A stretch of 64,000 nt of DNA from DASUAS01 sp963841415 (GTDB taxonomy: Bacteria; Actinomycetota; Acidimicrobiia; IMCC26256; DASPTH01). The notes beneath the pieces were generated by a model, which saw nothing but the letters and a program-made list of their open reading frames with translations, was not told the origin of the DNA and searched no databases. Shown here one piece after another: positions 63,154 to 64,000 of the stretch. The DNA lies in the NCBI GenBank assembly GCA_963841415.1, contig CAWJCN010000003.1:682001-746000 (forward strand). Direction: 5' to 3'. Every line of letters begins with the position of its first letter. Position 1 is the first letter of the stretch. A program made the translations under genes and the position numbers.

Positions 63154-64000
63154 ATGGCCTGGTTCCGAGCGATGGGCGCGGAGGAGGTCGCGTATCACGA
63201 GGCGACGGTGGTCGGTCGCGCCGACGACCATGAGGGCGCTGCGCTCGCTTATTACGGCTCGCGGGGTGAGACACCACTGCGGTGGGTTGGTGCGGGCGCG
63301 ACGCTTCTGGGTCTCTCGGGTGAGGTCACACCAGTCGCGTACGAGGCGGCGTTCGGGCCGGGCGGGTTCCGTGTCCCGTCGACCGGGACACGGTTCGTCG
63401 AGACGCGCCGACCCGGGTTCGAGCTGGTGGTGTCCGCACACAAGTCGGTCGCGGTGCTCGGCGTGATCGGTGCTGCCGAGCAGATGCATTCGATCCTCGA
63501 CGTCGAGACCGCAGCGACGATGGACTGGCTCGACGGCTGGTTCCAGGAACGGGGTGGCCGCCGCGGCCGTTTACAGACCCGCGCAGCGACTGGTGGGTTG
63601 ACGTTCGCGCGTGACGCGTCACGCGACGTCACGGGCCGGGGATCCTTCCCCGCATGATCATGTCCTGGTCGCGAACGTGGTCGAGATGCTCGACGACGAG
63701 GGCGGTTTCAAGGCGTTGGACAGTGCGTCGCTGCGTGACAGCGTCGAGGCCGCCACGATGATCGGGCGGCTTCATTCGGCGGCGCGGGCGGTCGAGTTGG
63801 GGTTCGACATCGAAGCCGATCCTGGCCCGTCGGGGCATCTGCGGCACTGGCGCATCGTCGGAATTCCCGACGCCGTGTGTGAGCTGTTCTCGAAGCGGTC
63901 CGACGACATCGCCGAGCATCTCGCCCGCACCGGCCAGCACGGCTACCGGGCCCGCGGGGTCGCAGCCCGGGCGACCCGGTCGGTGAAGCGTCACACCGGC
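63154..64000 (+). CDS. MobF (TrwC-like) conjugative relaxase, N-terminal part, frameshifted
   Basis: Start of a large relaxase that nicks and transfers plasmid or element DNA. Visible are AALAYYGSRGETPLRW, VVSAHKSVAVLGVIGAAEQM and, after a frame slip near 63640, DPSPHDHVLVANVVEMLDDE with the histidine motif. The segment GPSGHLRHWRIVGIPDAVCE then continues to the window end. One extra G in GGCCGGGGATCC explains the slip. The gene is cut by the window boundary. Upstream there are repeats that could serve as an oriT. Confidence 0.82.

Larger units (their letters stand above)
59643..64000. mobile_element. probable edge of an integrated element next to tRNA-Arg
   Basis: From the tRNA to the window end lie an IS110 transposase remnant, cargo-like genes (alpha/beta hydrolase, a hypothetical protein, a DDN-like nitroreductase), a repeat-rich stretch and a MobF relaxase. 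The relaxase is the strongest sign of conjugative or mobilizable DNA. No integrase is seen within the window and no second copy of the tRNA 3' end could be identified, so the boundaries are open. Confidence 0.45.

Overview
The window is high-GC DNA with dense, often overlapping genes, frequent GTG starts and acyl-CoA catabolic clusters. It reads as a chromosome segment of an actinobacterium. Supporting markers are a Bpa/PafE-type proteasome activator, class II DAHP synthase, a SigK/RskA-like sigma/anti-sigma pair, several luciferase-like (often F420-linked) oxidoreductases, a deazaflavin-type nitroreductase and an AftB-like arabinofuranosyltransferase. An uncultured or acidimicrobial lineage is my inference from this gene mix; no taxonomic marker gene is present.

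Layout. 1-6.1 kb: housekeeping and regulation (DAHP synthase, Bpa, a cyclase/NB-ARC/TPR regulator, ECF sigma and anti-sigma). 6.2-15 kb: first catabolic block, with an aldo/keto reductase, a split MaoC dehydratase pair, a DUF35 plus SCP2-thiolase pair, an acyl-CoA dehydrogenase, two acyl-CoA synthetases and a TetR regulator. 15.1-22.3 kb: small accessory genes (SnoaL-like proteins, a PP-loop ATPase, an ARD-like cupin with an altered metal site, a tyrosine-recombinase stump, an ArsR/AHSA1/DHFR-like operon) and the AftB-like glycosyltransferase. 22.3-49 kb: second, larger catabolic block, with luciferase-like monooxygenases, a second thiolase/DUF35 pair, three CaiB/BaiF CoA-transferase genes (two of them double-length), two crotonases, four acyl-CoA dehydrogenases, two APH-like kinases, a quinone reductase, an acyl-CoA synthetase, an SDR, a DUF2889 protein and an acyl-CoA carboxylase carboxyltransferase. 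49-55.7 kb: a Liv-type ABC importer on the minus strand, with a fused LivH-LivM permease, LivG, LivF and two tandem binding proteins. 55.9-59.6 kb: a STAS protein, an epoxide hydrolase, an SDR and a PPOX-fold protein. 59.6-64 kb: tRNA-Arg(CCG) followed by an IS110 remnant, cargo-like genes and the start of a MobF relaxase, which looks like the edge of a mobile element.

Together the catabolic blocks hold import (Liv-type), CoA activation (synthetases, CoA-transferases), alpha,beta-dehydrogenation, hydration, thiolytic or aldolytic cleavage and carboxylation. This resembles the logic of actinobacterial steroid or branched isoprenoid side-chain breakdown; the substrate is not determined by the sequence.

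Two features cut across the window. First, at least eleven single-base indels break eight otherwise well-preserved reading frames (cyclase regulator, one CoA-transferase, both crotonases, second LivK, LivF, PPOX protein, relaxase) and the IS110 transposase. Most look like sequencing or assembly indels, but some could be real decay. Second, a 53-bp element with a hairpin occurs twice, 34 kb apart, immediately before two acyl-CoA enzyme genes.
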